A stretch of 64,000 bases of DNA from Lachnoclostridium phytofermentans ISDg (GCF_000018685.1 NC_010001.1:1132001-1196000); one strand, 5' to 3'; shown: positions 17,784 to 26,766, counted from the stretch's first letter. Made by a program: numbers and translations. Notes: generated by a model from the sequence alone, not told the origin.

Positions 17784-18539
17784 ATGAAGAGTAAAATATA
17801 TTTATATTTATTTATATTACTTTTTACCGGAATATTAGTTGGATGTACTAAGAAACCTTTCTCTATAGAAAATACGAAGTTTAAGGCAGTGGTTATTGAT
17901 AACAACAATGGTCTTTTAGTAAAACCGGATGTTGATTCCAATGAATTTAGGCTTGCTGATAAAATCAGTATAGGGGCTAACAGTGCAATGATATTTAATC
18001 AAGATAAAAAGGAAGTAGATTTAAATGAGATTCAGATTGGAGATGTAGTTAAAATCACTTATGACGGGATTATATTAGAATCATATCCTGCGCAGATTAC
18101 TGCTGTTTATATTGAAATTTTTGAATCTAATCTATTAATAGATGGATATATTACTATAATTGATGATATTTACAAACTTGATAGTGGTTTAAATAGTGAT
18201 ATCAACATGATTGCTCTCAATTTAACTGAAGCAACGAATCTTTCAGAGATAGATAAGGAAATCTTACTGATGAAGTTATATGAAATGTATGGTCTGGAAG
18301 TAAAGGAAAGTACTTTTGATCAATTAGTGAAAGAAGGACTTATTAATGAAGAAGAGCTTTATTTTCCTACAGGTATTATTATAACCATTAGCAATTCGGA
18401 ATATAATGAAGGTAAACAAACACTAGAGTATGTTATCAATAAATGGAGAAGTGGACTAGGTGCTATTGGTTATAAAGGTAAGGCAAAGTTTGATGGAGAA
18501 GAGTGGATAATATCAAAGAAAAGTATGTGGATTAGTTAA
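17784..18539 (+). CDS. lipoprotein, DUF3221-like
   Basis: A 251-aa exported lipoprotein with a hydrophobic signal and the lipobox ILVGC (Cys21). Residues 30-110 (AVVIDNNNGLLVKP, ISIGANS, IQIGDVVKITYDG, ESYPAQI) match the small beta-barrel style of DUF3221 proteins in Firmicutes. The C-terminal half ends in FDGEEWIISKKS. No function is known. GGAAGGAGC precedes the ATG. It stands alone between the divergent pot operon and a bidirectional terminator. Confidence 0.8.
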   Translation: MKSKIYLYLFILLFTGILVGCTKKPFSIENTKFKAVVIDNNNGLLVKPDVDSNEFRLADKISIGANSAMIFNQDKKEVDLNEIQIGDVVKITYDGIILESYPAQITAVYIEIFESNLLIDGYITIIDDIYKLDSGLNSDINMIALNLTEATNLSEIDKEILLMKLYEMYGLEVKESTFDQLVKEGLINEEELYFPTGIIITISNSEYNEGKQTLEYVINKWRSGLGAIGYKGKAKFDGEEWIISKKSMWIS

Positions 18540-18599
18540 TTATTTATGGTTTATCGTTCATAATAGGAGGTTAAGAAGGAGTATAGTTTAACAAAAAAT

Positions 18600-18662
18600 A
18601 TGATCAGCAAAAGTCTACAAAAGGTTATATATCAATCTTTTTGATTCTGCTGATCATTTTTA
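18600..18662. terminator. bidirectional terminator between lipoprotein and ABC-F genes
   Basis: ATGATCAGCA (18600-18609) pairs with TGCTGATCAT (18648-18657), with an inner ATCAA/TTGAT stem. T runs lie on both exits (TTTTTAT on plus, TATTTTTTG on minus). Confidence 0.85.
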
Positions 18663-18708
18663 TGTTTATCATATCTTTAGATCATTTATTATTAATTTCA
18701 ATCATTAG

Positions 18709-20709
18709 TTACTCACTAAGTTCTTCCCATTGCTCCATAAGAACTTCTAATCTTTCTTCCAATTCCTTCTTTTCTTTATGAACTTCGATTAGTTTTGATG
18801 AGTTTGTATAGATAGAAGAGTCTGCAAGCAATACTTCCAGTTCCTCATTTCTTGCTTCCAAACGTGTAATTTCATCTTCAACTTTCTTTAATTCATTCTG
18901 ACGCTTTCTAAGTTTGGCTTGCTCTTCTTTTTGCTGTTGCCAGTCTAGCTTATTCTCAGAAACTGGTTCTTGTGGAAAAGATGAAGTTTGTAATTCTTTA
19001 TTTGCCTGATCTAGATGCTTATTGATTCGAAGTCCATTTAAAATATTATCGTTAGCGTCAGACTGATTATAGCCATTATTGTTGCCAAAGGCTCTCCATT
19101 CCATCTCTGGTTTCTTCTCAAGATAATAATCATAATTACCAATATAATTTAAGAAAGTCTGATTGGTTAAGTCAAGAATTCTGGAAGCAGTACGATTAAT
19201 AAAATAACGGTCATGGGATACATAGAGCACCGTACCGGTATAATTGTTAATCGCATTCTCAAGTATTTCCTTTGATGTAATGTCAAGATGGTTGGTTGGC
19301 TCATCCATGATTAGGAAGTTTGCATCGGATAGCATAAGCTTTGCTAGAGATACGCGGCCACGCTCTCCACCACTGATATCTTTAATTAATTTAAATACAT
19401 CATCGCCAGTGAATAAAAATGCAGCAAGGATATTACGTACTCTTGTGTTATCCATATTAGGATACGTATCTTGAATCTCGTCAAAGATTGTTTTGTCCAT
19501 ATTAAGAACATGATGTTCCTGATCATAGTAACCAACAAAAACCTTTGCACCAAGTTTTACATCTCCAGCATCGGCATTGATAATCTGATTAATTATTTTT
19601 AAGATGGTTGTTTTACCAGTACCGTTATTACCGATAATCGCAACTTTTTCACCACGTTTTACCTCAAAATTTAGTTGGTCAAACAGTGTTAGAGAACCAT
19701 AGGATTTACGCAAATCAGTCACTGTTAGTACATCATTACCACTTATGATATTTGGTTCAAGGGCTATATGCATCTTATCATTTACAGTAACTGGTTTATC
19801 AAGGCGATCTATTTTATCCAACATCTTCTCACGACTTTCCGCACGTTTTATGGATTTTTCGCGGTTGAAGGAACGAAGTTTTGCTATGACCTCTTCTTGA
19901 TGTTTAATTTCACGCTGCTGATTTAAGTAATGACGAATCATGGTTTCACGAAGTTGTTCTTTTTTCATTGCATAGTCAGAATAATTTCCTTCGAACATTG
20001 TCGCCTTTGTGTTATCTAATTCCACAACCTTGGAAACTACTTTATTAAGGAAGTAACGGTCATGGGCGATTACAACAACAGCTCCAGAATAATTCACTAA
20101 GAAAGTTTCTAACCAAGCGATAGATTCCATATCAAGGTGGTTGGTAGGCTCATCTAAGAAGATGATATCTGGTGTACTTAAGAGAAGCTTACCAAGAGCT
20201 ACACGTGTTTTTTGTCCACCAGAAAGGGTTGATACTTTTTTGTTAAAATCTTCCTCCGTAAAGCCAAGACCTTTTAGTACACCAATTACTTCACTTTGGT
20301 AGGCATATCCATTCTTTAACTCAAAATCATGTGTTAGTCTTGAGTAGGAAGAAAGCATTCGTTCTAATTCTGCGCCAGTAGCTGATTTCATATCTATTTC
20401 AAGACGGCGAATTGTTTCTTCCATTTTAATTATATCTGATTTTATTGCTAAAACTTCTTCATAAATGGTACTATCTGTGGATAAGTCCTGATGTTGAGCA
20501 AGATATCCTACAGTTGCACCTTTAGCAAAGATAATCTCTCCTTCATCGGCAGTTAATTCACCCATGATGATTTTTATTAAGGTAGACTTTCCTGCACCAT
20601 TAATTCCTACGATAGCTACTTTCTCACGCTCATTTACATGGAAAGCGACTTTATCGAGTATTGGAGTCGTTCCAAAGCTTTTACTAATATTCTTACATGC
20701 TAGTATCAT
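18709..20709 (-). CDS. ABC-F family ATPase (YdiF/Uup type)
   Basis: A cytoplasmic protein with two ABC domains and no membrane part. ABC-F proteins act on ribosomes, as translation factors or antibiotic-resistance proteins. Domain 1 has GINGAGKST and LSGGQKTRVALGKLLL with LDEPTNHLD; domain 2 has GNNGTGKTT, ISGGERGRVSLAKLML and MDEPTNHLD. The interdomain linker (YAMKKEQLRETMIRHYLNQQ onward) is the P-site tRNA interaction motif region. The C-terminus (~570-666) is a coiled coil as in YdiF and Uup. At 666 aa it is a housekeeping-type member, not a short resistance ABC-F. It is preceded by a long leader with repeats. GTGAGG precedes the ATG. Confidence 0.9.
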   Translation of the reverse strand: MILACKNISKSFGTTPILDKVAFHVNEREKVAIVGINGAGKSTLIKIIMGELTADEGEIIFAKGATVGYLAQHQDLSTDSTIYEEVLAIKSDIIKMEETIRRLEIDMKSATGAELERMLSSYSRLTHDFELKNGYAYQSEVIGVLKGLGFTEEDFNKKVSTLSGGQKTRVALGKLLLSTPDIIFLDEPTNHLDMESIAWLETFLVNYSGAVVVIAHDRYFLNKVVSKVVELDNTKATMFEGNYSDYAMKKEQLRETMIRHYLNQQREIKHQEEVIAKLRSFNREKSIKRAESREKMLDKIDRLDKPVTVNDKMHIALEPNIISGNDVLTVTDLRKSYGSLTLFDQLNFEVKRGEKVAIIGNNGTGKTTILKIINQIINADAGDVKLGAKVFVGYYDQEHHVLNMDKTIFDEIQDTYPNMDNTRVRNILAAFLFTGDDVFKLIKDISGGERGRVSLAKLMLSDANFLIMDEPTNHLDITSKEILENAINNYTGTVLYVSHDRYFINRTASRILDLTNQTFLNYIGNYDYYLEKKPEMEWRAFGNNNGYNQSDANDNILNGLRINKHLDQANKELQTSSFPQEPVSENKLDWQQQKEEQAKLRKRQNELKKVEDEITRLEARNEELEVLLADSSIYTNSSKLIEVHKEKKELEERLEVLMEQWEELSE

Positions 20710-20755
20710 GATGTTTCCTCACACTTCTGAAAGGAAGCTGTATAAGAGCTTCACA

Positions 20756-20926
20756 ATAATATAACTTATCAGAAGTTTGCTTTATAAACTTCTGATAAAA
20801 GGTGCGCACTTTGCACCGTCAATCCGATTATTGGAACATGTTTTTGTTCCGATAATATAACTTATCAGAAGTTTGCTTTTTAAACTTCTGATAAAAGGTG
20901 CGCACTTTGCACCGCCAATCCGATTA
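20756..20926. repeat. 75-bp direct repeat (two copies, 96-bp period) with nested hairpins in the ABC-F leader
   Basis: Copies at 20756-20830 and 20852-20926 differ at two positions. Each holds a perfect 12-bp stem (copy 1: TATCAGAAGTTT 20767-20778 with 20786-20797) and a GGTGC/GCACC hairpin; between the copies lies a GGAACA/TGTTCC hairpin. There is no T run, so these are not ordinary terminators. The element lies between the divergent ABC-F and rex genes, within the ABC-F mRNA leader if transcription starts upstream. Confidence 0.85.
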
Positions 20927-21037
20927 ATGAAAAAGTACGATTTCCGAACTTTTCCTTGTGAATAAAAAAGCAAAATGAAGTTTATAAGTATTTCATTTTG
21001 CATGATAAGAAGACAATATTTCTTCACACTTTCTTAA

Positions 21038-21075
21038 CACCTGCAAATTCTATGAATAGAAGTGTATCGCAGGTG
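21038..21075. other. double-stem hairpin in the ABC-F/rex intergenic region
   Basis: CACCTGC (21038-21044) pairs with GCAGGTG (21069-21075), and inside it TTCTAT/ATAGAA (21048-21053 with 21056-21061). It could be part of the 5' leader of the ABC-F mRNA. No known motif is recognised. Confidence 0.45.
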
Positions 21076-21125
21076 CATATTAACTGTAGAATATTCTAAC
21101 ATACGTAGTATCCTACGTCAAATCA

Positions 21126-21154
21126 TTGACAGGTTATTCACAATTTACTATAAT
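21126..21154 (+). promoter_or_regulatory. consensus promoter of rex
   Basis: TTGACA at 21126-21131, a 17-base spacer and TATAAT at 21149-21154, a perfect sigma-A promoter 116 bases before the rex start. In the leader, TTGTAA-N8-TTACAA (21193-21212) resembles a Rex box but with a spacer two bases too long. Confidence 0.8.
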
Positions 21155-21270
21155 ATTTATAATAAGAACACATCCTATCTGTGTATAGTCTGTTGTAATA
21201 CCAGGGTTACAATCTTATAGATTTGGGGTATAAGAATAGGACAACCTGGAAGGAAAGATGGAGGGTTAGC

Positions 21271-21918
21271 ATGTACGATAAAACAATTTCATCAGCAGTT
21301 ATCAAGCGTCTTCCAAGATACTATCGTTATCTTGGAGAATTATTAGAGAATGATGTTGTGCGTATCTCTTCGAAAGAGTTAAGCGAAAAGATGAATGTTA
21401 CAGCATCACAGATTCGTCAGGATCTAAATAACTTTGGCGGTTTTGGTCAACAAGGATATGGTTATAATGTAGAATATCTTTATACCGAGATTGGTAAAAT
21501 ACTTGGTCTGGATAAGAAATATAATGTTATTATTATTGGAGCAGGTAATTTAGGACAAGCGCTTGCAAATTATACAGATTTTGAGAGAAGAGGATTTTAT
21601 ATCTGTGGGATATTTGATGTTAATCCTAGATTGATAGGAATATCCATCCGTGGAATTGAAATCCGTTTAATTGATGAACTAGAAGAATTTATGAAAACAA
21701 ATACTGTGAATATAGCAGCACTAACGATACCAAAAGCAAAAGCACCGCAGGTGGCGGCAGATTTAGTTAGCCTTGGTATTCATGCAATATGGAATTTTGC
21801 ACCAACAGATCTAAATTTACCAAAAGATGTTATGGTTGAAAATGTTCACTTGGCAGAAAGCCTTATGAGACTGTCGTATAATTTAAAAGCGGCAGAAGAA
21901 TCGGGGGAGAGTATTTGA
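21271..21918 (+). CDS. rex: redox-sensing transcriptional repressor Rex
   Basis: Rex represses fermentation and NADH-dependent genes and leaves DNA when NADH rises. In 215 aa it has an N-terminal winged helix (KRLPRYYRYLGEL; SASQIRQDLNNFG-like segment ending FGQQGYGY) and a C-terminal Rossmann domain with GAGNLGQAL starting at residue 90. The start is the ATG at 21271 because GGAGGG lies 7 bases upstream; an open frame extends 16 codons further without support. The gene stop overlaps the next gene's TTG start (TTGA), so the two are coupled. Confidence 0.95.
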   Translation: MYDKTISSAVIKRLPRYYRYLGELLENDVVRISSKELSEKMNVTASQIRQDLNNFGGFGQQGYGYNVEYLYTEIGKILGLDKKYNVIIIGAGNLGQALANYTDFERRGFYICGIFDVNPRLIGISIRGIEIRLIDELEEFMKTNTVNIAALTIPKAKAPQVAADLVSLGIHAIWNFAPTDLNLPKDVMVENVHLAESLMRLSYNLKAAEESGESI

Positions 21919-22682
21919 GATTAGGAAAACGTTTTGGCGACAAGTCGGAACCAAAGACGAAATCTTTAAGCGATTTGGATGATTTAGATGAAGACTTCGA
22001 TCTTGAGTTTGAGAATGTGAAAGTATCAAGTTATGTGGAACCTTCAAGGATGGAACCAAGAAAAATAAATCGGAGTAAAGTATTCTCTGAAATGAGTCTT
22101 CGTCAAATCTTTCGAAATCGAAAGATTCCAATAGTAACACTTGATGAACGCTTTATCAACTTATTCCCTGAGGAAAAGATGTCTGGAGTACAACGAAGGT
22201 TAAGGGATGAACTTGTCGAATTGATGAAGGATCAGAGCAGAGTCTTAGATGACATCAAAGGATTGAAACGATATAAGTCTCAACTGATGCAGGAAATAAT
22301 GGATAACATGGAAGTTGATCATACACCGATTGGTAGGCTAAAAGAAAGAAAATTAGCTAAAAATCAAAAACTTATTGAAGATATCAATCAAAAGTTATTG
22401 ATTGCAGAGGACAGTCTCGAAAAACTACCAGGTGAAATAGCTGCAAAAAATGAAGAATTGATGGTTGAGAGTTTACAGAGTTGCTATGGTAACATATTTG
22501 AAAAGAATTTAAGAAAAAAATCCTTAGAAGATGAAATCAGGGAAACTGAGGTAAAGCTGCGAAATTTAAAAAAGCAAAAACTTGAAATCGAGAAAGATTA
22601 TCGTGGAACTTATACATATCTCTATGACATGCTAGGGACTGAGATGATGCGTAAGATTGACGAAGAACAAGATTTACTATAA
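21915..22682 (+). CDS. coiled-coil hypothetical protein coupled to rex
   Basis: A 255-aa soluble protein that I do not recognise. An acidic N-terminus (DLDDLDEDFDLEFE) precedes long heptad-rich helices from about residue 85 to 240, so it is mostly coiled coil. The start is TTG at 21915, overlapping the rex stop by 4 bases, with GGGGGAG 5 bases upstream. acpS starts 24 bases after it. Its position suggests co-expression with rex and acpS; no function can be read from it. Confidence 0.8.
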   Translation: MRLGKRFGDKSEPKTKSLSDLDDLDEDFDLEFENVKVSSYVEPSRMEPRKINRSKVFSEMSLRQIFRNRKIPIVTLDERFINLFPEEKMSGVQRRLRDELVELMKDQSRVLDDIKGLKRYKSQLMQEIMDNMEVDHTPIGRLKERKLAKNQKLIEDINQKLLIAEDSLEKLPGEIAAKNEELMVESLQSCYGNIFEKNLRKKSLEDEIRETEVKLRNLKKQKLEIEKDYRGTYTYLYDMLGTEMMRKIDEEQDLL

Positions 22683-22706
22683 TGAATTAGAGTGGAGTTT
22701 CTTACC

Positions 22707-23075
22707 ATGATTTTTGGAATTGGCACGGATATGATAGAAATTAACCGTGTAGTGAAAGCTTGCGAACGGAAAACATTTCTTACGAAGATTTATACGGAGC
22801 AGGAACAGAAGCTGCTTCTTTCGGATATACGAAAGGCAGCTTCGAATTTTGCTGTAAAAGAAGCAGTTGTAAAAATGTTTGGAACAGGTTTTCGTGCGAT
22901 TGCACCAAATGAGATTGAAGTACTACGCGATAATCTTGGGAAACCTTATGTAAATTTATATGGAAATGCAGAAATTTTAGCGAAGGAACATAATGTCGAG
23001 AGGATTCATGTCTCTATAACAAATACGAAGGAATTAGTTAGTGCCTATGTAATAGGTGAGATTATCCGGGAGTAG
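22707..23075 (+). CDS. acpS: holo-[acyl-carrier-protein] synthase
   Basis: Transfers 4'-phosphopantetheine from CoA to acyl carrier protein. FGIGTDMIEINRV at the N-terminus holds the Mg-binding Asp, and FAVKEAVVKMFGTG holds the catalytic Glu/Lys motif. With the ATG at 22707 it is 122 aa, the normal length, and starts like other AcpS proteins; a GTG 15 bases earlier is possible but lies in the GTGGAG site itself. nnr follows 13 bases downstream. Confidence 0.94.
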   Translation: MIFGIGTDMIEINRVVKACERKTFLTKIYTEQEQKLLLSDIRKAASNFAVKEAVVKMFGTGFRAIAPNEIEVLRDNLGKPYVNLYGNAEILAKEHNVERIHVSITNTKELVSAYVIGEIIRE

Positions 23076-23088
23076 GAGGCGGTTAGTT

Positions 23089-24636
23089 ATGCGGTATGCA
23101 CTAGATGCGGTGCAAATGAAAAACTTAGATAAGAAAACAATCGAGCAGATTGGAATTCCAGCAATGGTTCTCATGGAGCGTGCAGCACTTTATGTGGCGG
23201 AACAAGTCAGAGAACATGCAAAACCGACCGATAAGATCATCGCGGTTTGCGGAACCGGCAACAATGGCGGTGATGGGATTGCAGCTGCTCGCATTTTGCA
23301 TTTATGGGGGTATCACGTAACCATCGGAATCATCGGTGAAATGGAAAAGTTTTCGAAAGAATGTAGAGAACAGTGGAAGATTGCGAAAAATTTAGGGTTA
23401 TCCATCCGTACCGAATGGGAAATAACAGAATATAATATAGTAATTGACGGTATCTTTGGTATAGGCCTTGGCAAACCGGTGAGTGGTGAATATGCGAAGG
23501 TGATCCAAAGTATTAATCAAAGTGACTGTTATGTGGTTTCGATTGATATACCGTCTGGTATTAGTGCAAGTAATGGGCAAGTCTTTGGTTGTGCAGTAAA
23601 AGCAAACGAAACGGTTACTTTTGGTGAACAAAAACTTGGACTATTGCTTTACCCAGGGGCAACTTATGCTGGAAAGATTCATATCGCGGATATCGGATTT
23701 GCAAAGGAAAAACTGGACAGTCTTACCTACACTTACTACGAAACTACTGATTTAGATAAACTACCAATCAGAATGCCATATTCCAATAAAGGGAGCTATG
23801 GAAGAGTACTCGTGATTGCAGGAACAGAAAGCATGACTGGTGCAGCTTATTTTAGTGCGGCAGCAGCATATCGTATGGGAGCGGGTTTAGTAAAGATCCT
23901 TTCAGCGAAGAAGGCAATTCCTGTGCTTCAGGGAATGCTTCCGGAAGCTTTGTTTGCAGCCTATGATGAGGAGGATTATGAGGAACAGGTTAACAAAGCA
24001 TTGGAGTTTGCAACTGTGATTGTTATAGGACCAGGTCTAGGGGTAGAGGCTATCGCTAAGAAATTATTGCTTAAAGTATGTAAAGAAGCGAAAGTGCCTC
24101 TTATTGTAGATGCAGATGGAATTAATTTACTGGCTATGTTGGCAGATGAAATGATACCTGATGTATTACAGCTAACAGACGAGGTTGAACGTTTGCATCA
24201 ACGAATTTACTATATAAAGGAAATACTACCAGAAGGAACTATCTTGACACCTCATTTAAAGGAGCTTTCTAGGCTTACTTTATATCCACTTAATAAAATT
24301 CCTTGTAATTTAATTGACATAGCCAGCTATTGTACTTATAATAACTTAATGATTTATGTGTTAAAAGATAGCAGGACTATCGTTGCTTCGAAAGACTTGC
24401 GTTATATCAATGTATCCGGTACCCATGGAATGGCGACCGGAGGCAGCGGCGATGCACTCACGGGAATCATTGCTGGATTGATAGCAGGGGGACTTGAAGC
24501 AGGAAAGGCAGCAACACTAGGTGTGTATCTTCATGGACTGGCAGGAGAAGAAGCCGCCAAAGTAAAATCAACCTACTCTATGTTAGCTGGGGATATGATC
24601 GAAGCGTTGCCGGAGGTTTTAAGAAATCATGATTGA
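23089..24636 (+). CDS. nnr: bifunctional NAD(P)H-hydrate epimerase / ADP-dependent hydrate dehydratase
   Basis: Repairs damaged NAD(P)H hydrates. The YjeF_N epimerase domain (about 1-205) has CGTGNNGGDGIAAARI. The ribokinase-like dehydratase domain (about 225-515) has GSYGRVLVIAGT, GPGLGV and the ATP-binding GMATGGSGDALTGIIAG. At 515 aa it is the usual bacterial fusion. The ATG at 23089 has TAGGAGG 8 bases upstream. A slightly expanded stretch near residue 365-385 (DEVERLHQRIYYIKEIL) is not in most homologues I know. It overlaps alr by 8 bases. Confidence 0.94.
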   Translation: MRYALDAVQMKNLDKKTIEQIGIPAMVLMERAALYVAEQVREHAKPTDKIIAVCGTGNNGGDGIAAARILHLWGYHVTIGIIGEMEKFSKECREQWKIAKNLGLSIRTEWEITEYNIVIDGIFGIGLGKPVSGEYAKVIQSINQSDCYVVSIDIPSGISASNGQVFGCAVKANETVTFGEQKLGLLLYPGATYAGKIHIADIGFAKEKLDSLTYTYYETTDLDKLPIRMPYSNKGSYGRVLVIAGTESMTGAAYFSAAAAYRMGAGLVKILSAKKAIPVLQGMLPEALFAAYDEEDYEEQVNKALEFATVIVIGPGLGVEAIAKKLLLKVCKEAKVPLIVDADGINLLAMLADEMIPDVLQLTDEVERLHQRIYYIKEILPEGTILTPHLKELSRLTLYPLNKIPCNLIDIASYCTYNNLMIYVLKDSRTIVASKDLRYINVSGTHGMATGGSGDALTGIIAGLIAGGLEAGKAATLGVYLHGLAGEEAAKVKSTYSMLAGDMIEALPEVLRNHD

Positions 24637-25798
24637 AGAAACGTATAATCAAAGATACTTGCGTGTAAGCGCTAATATTAATTTGGATGCTATTATTCAT
24701 AATGTTGCGGAAGCTAGAAAGAACATAAAGAAAGAGACTGGGATTTTTGCTGTAATTAAGGCAGATGGTTATGGCCATGGAGCGGTTCCAATTGCAAGAG
24801 CTATTGATAATGACGTAGAAGCTTATGCAGTAGCGATTGTGGAAGAAGGAATAGAGCTTCGTGAGGCAGGTATAACAAAGCCTATCTTAATATTAGGATA
24901 TACGGCTCCAGAACTTCTGACCGAAATAGTCCAATATGATTTGACTCAGACAGTTTTTCAACTGTCGATGGCAGAAAAATTGGATGAAATTGCAAGAACT
25001 CTTGGCAAGGTAGCCAAAATTCACATAAAGCTTGACACTGGTATGAGTAGAATAGGATACCAGCCGACAGCCGAAAGCATTGACGAAATTGTCAGGATGA
25101 AGAAACTTTCTAATTTAATGTTAGAGGGTATCTTTACTCATATGGCATGTGCGGATATGACAGATAAAACATCGGCAAAAAAACAATTTGAATTGTTTAC
25201 AGCCTTTGTTAATCAGTTAGAAGAGCAAGGGGTTAAATTGCCTATACAACACATTTCTAATAGTGCTGGGACAATCGACCTTCCGGAAATGAATCTTAGT
25301 ATGGTACGGTTTGGAATAAGTCTCTACGGATTATATCCGTCCGAAGAAGTTGATAAGAATCACCTTAGCTTAGAACCAGCGATGGAACTTAAAACACATA
25401 TCTCATTTGTAAAGGAACTGGAACCAGGCCATGGAATCGGTTATGGAAGTACATTTGTCACGAAGAAAACGATGACAATCGCAACAGTACCGGTGGGTTA
25501 TGGGGATGGTTTTCCAAGACAGCTGTCAAATGTTGGCAGAGTCTTGGTTCATGGAGAATTTGCCCCAATTGTGGGTAGAATATGTATGGACCAGTTTATG
25601 ATAGATGTTACAGACATACCTGAAGTTAAACAGGGAGATATCGTGACGTTAGTTGGAAGAGATGGCGATAATATTATACCAGTAGAAGAACCTGCAGACC
25701 TCGCTGGCTCCTTTAACTATGAATTTGTCTGTAATGTAGGAAAGAGAATTCCAAGAGTTTATTATCAGAATGGAAAGCCCGTATCGATCCGACATTAA
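24629..25798 (+). CDS. alr: alanine racemase
   Basis: A PLP enzyme that makes D-alanine for peptidoglycan. Lys44 in AVIKADGYGHG forms the aldimine, and Tyr272 in GIGYGSTF is the second catalytic base. VGRICMDQFMIDVTD is the C-terminal domain signature. At 389 aa it has the normal length. It overlaps nnr by 8 bases, and a GGAGG site lies inside the nnr end. The alr-mazF order is conserved in Firmicutes. Confidence 0.96.
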   Translation: MIEETYNQRYLRVSANINLDAIIHNVAEARKNIKKETGIFAVIKADGYGHGAVPIARAIDNDVEAYAVAIVEEGIELREAGITKPILILGYTAPELLTEIVQYDLTQTVFQLSMAEKLDEIARTLGKVAKIHIKLDTGMSRIGYQPTAESIDEIVRMKKLSNLMLEGIFTHMACADMTDKTSAKKQFELFTAFVNQLEEQGVKLPIQHISNSAGTIDLPEMNLSMVRFGISLYGLYPSEEVDKNHLSLEPAMELKTHISFVKELEPGHGIGYGSTFVTKKTMTIATVPVGYGDGFPRQLSNVGRVLVHGEFAPIVGRICMDQFMIDVTDIPEVKQGDIVTLVGRDGDNIIPVEEPADLAGSFNYEFVCNVGKRIPRVYYQNGKPVSIRH

Positions 25799-25930
25799 AA
25801 AAGTAACTATATTTTGTTAGGAGATGTGAAATACATAACCGCAATCTACATAGAATGTTACGTTTTATGGAATACGATGGTCAAAAGTGGTAATAATAAA
25901 GCTAAAGCCATGAGATGGAGTGTGAGTTAT

Positions 25931-26278
25931 GTGATTATAAAAAGAGGCGATATTTTTTATGCGGATTTAAGACCGGTCATTGGTAGTGAGCAGGGTGGCG
26001 TACGTCCTGTACTAATTATACAAAATGACACCGGTAACAAGCACAGTCCGACAGTAATCTGTGCAGCAATTACTTCAAAGATGAATAAGGCGAAGTTGCC
26101 TACGCACGTGGAAATCGATGCTGACAAATATGGAATTGTCAAAGATTCCGTAATCCTGCTAGAACAGGTACGTACAATTGATAAATCCAGATTAAAAGAG
26201 AAAGTGTGTCATTTGGACCAAGATATCCTAAAGCGTATTGACAAAGCTTTACTTATTAGCTTCGCCCTGGATACATAG
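25931..26278 (+). CDS. mazF: MazF/NdoA-type endoribonuclease toxin
   Basis: A 115-aa mRNA interferase closely resembling Bacillus NdoA: KRGDIFYADL, GSEQGGVRPVLIIQND, TVICAAITSK, LPTHVEI and LLEQVRTIDK are all family motifs. I place the start at GTG 25931 (with GGAG 10 bases upstream) because the protein then begins like NdoA; the frame stays open back to 25814. In Bacillus a ~90-aa antitoxin gene sits between alr and the toxin, but here only 132 bases separate them, too little for a normal MazE/NdoAI. The antitoxin is therefore absent, very small, or elsewhere. Confidence 0.9.
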   Translation: MIIKRGDIFYADLRPVIGSEQGGVRPVLIIQNDTGNKHSPTVICAAITSKMNKAKLPTHVEIDADKYGIVKDSVILLEQVRTIDKSRLKEKVCHLDQDILKRIDKALLISFALDT

Positions 26279-26287
26279 GTCGTACTT

Positions 26288-26335
26288 ATTATGAATGCGG
26301 TAGTGACGTTAGTTCACTTCCGCGGCTCATAATAG
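26288..26335 (+). other. long hairpin after mazF
   Basis: TATTATGA/TCATAATA plus inner CGG/CCG and AGTGA/TCACT arms form a 48-base imperfect hairpin just after the mazF stop. It has no T run. It may stabilise or process the mRNA 3' end. Confidence 0.4.
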
Positions 26336-26461
26336 CGTGCTCTTAAGGTGAGCAATTAAGTTATTATGATATATGTAATTTCTTATAACGCTGTGCGGCG
26401 TGCACGTGGTAACAAGATTTGCGTAATAATCGTAGATAAATTTATATATTGATTTATTAGT

Positions 26462-26566
26462 CCTTGTAAAGGTGTGTAACGCACGGAGTTTGGTTAGGTA
26501 AAAGCCTTAAGTAGGCTAAGTTTAATAGATGACACAAGGCAAGCTGGGACACGCTTGCCAATTTTT
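26462..26566 (+). ncRNA. riboswitch-like leader or small RNA with overlapping terminator
   Basis: CCTTGT (26462-26467) pairs with ACAAGG (26534-26539), enclosing a GTGTG/CGCAC hairpin (26472-26484) and an AGCC/GGCT hairpin within GGTTAGGTAAAAGCC. The 3' strand of the closing stem shares its GG with the 5' arm of an intrinsic terminator (GGCAAGC 26538-26544 with GCTTGCC 26553-26559, then ATTTTT). The two folds are mutually exclusive, as in transcription attenuators. No known class is recognised. The downstream gene also has its own promoter at 26716. Confidence 0.4.
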
Positions 26567-26715
26567 AAAATTAGTAGATCGTTATCTATCTTGTTCATCA
26601 TGAAGTAACAAGAAGATGTAAACAACCGAAATAATAGAAAAGTTGTAAACTTGGTTTCTATTATTCAATACTTTACATAACATTCATGAAGTATGTTTTG
26701 CTCCGTAGAAAAATA

Positions 26716-26724
26716 TGGTATAAT
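26716..26724 (+). promoter_or_regulatory. extended -10 promoter of the CBS-domain gene
   Basis: TGGTATAAT (TG at 26716-26717, TATAAT at 26719-26724) lies 43 bases before the start codon. The -35 region is weak. Confidence 0.6.
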
Positions 26725-26766
26725 AGGAACTGCGGAAAAATATATTTAAAGGAGATTTGAAATAAT

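Noticed and set aside
20782..21027. 81-aa minus-strand ORF before the ABC-F gene
   Set aside because: Most of it is the translated 75-bp repeat (GGAKCAPFIRSL twice), and it has no ribosome binding site.
21193..21212. Rex box in the rex leader (TTGTAA-N8-TTACAA)
   Set aside because: The spacer is two bases longer than in known Rex operators, so it is mentioned but not called as a feature.
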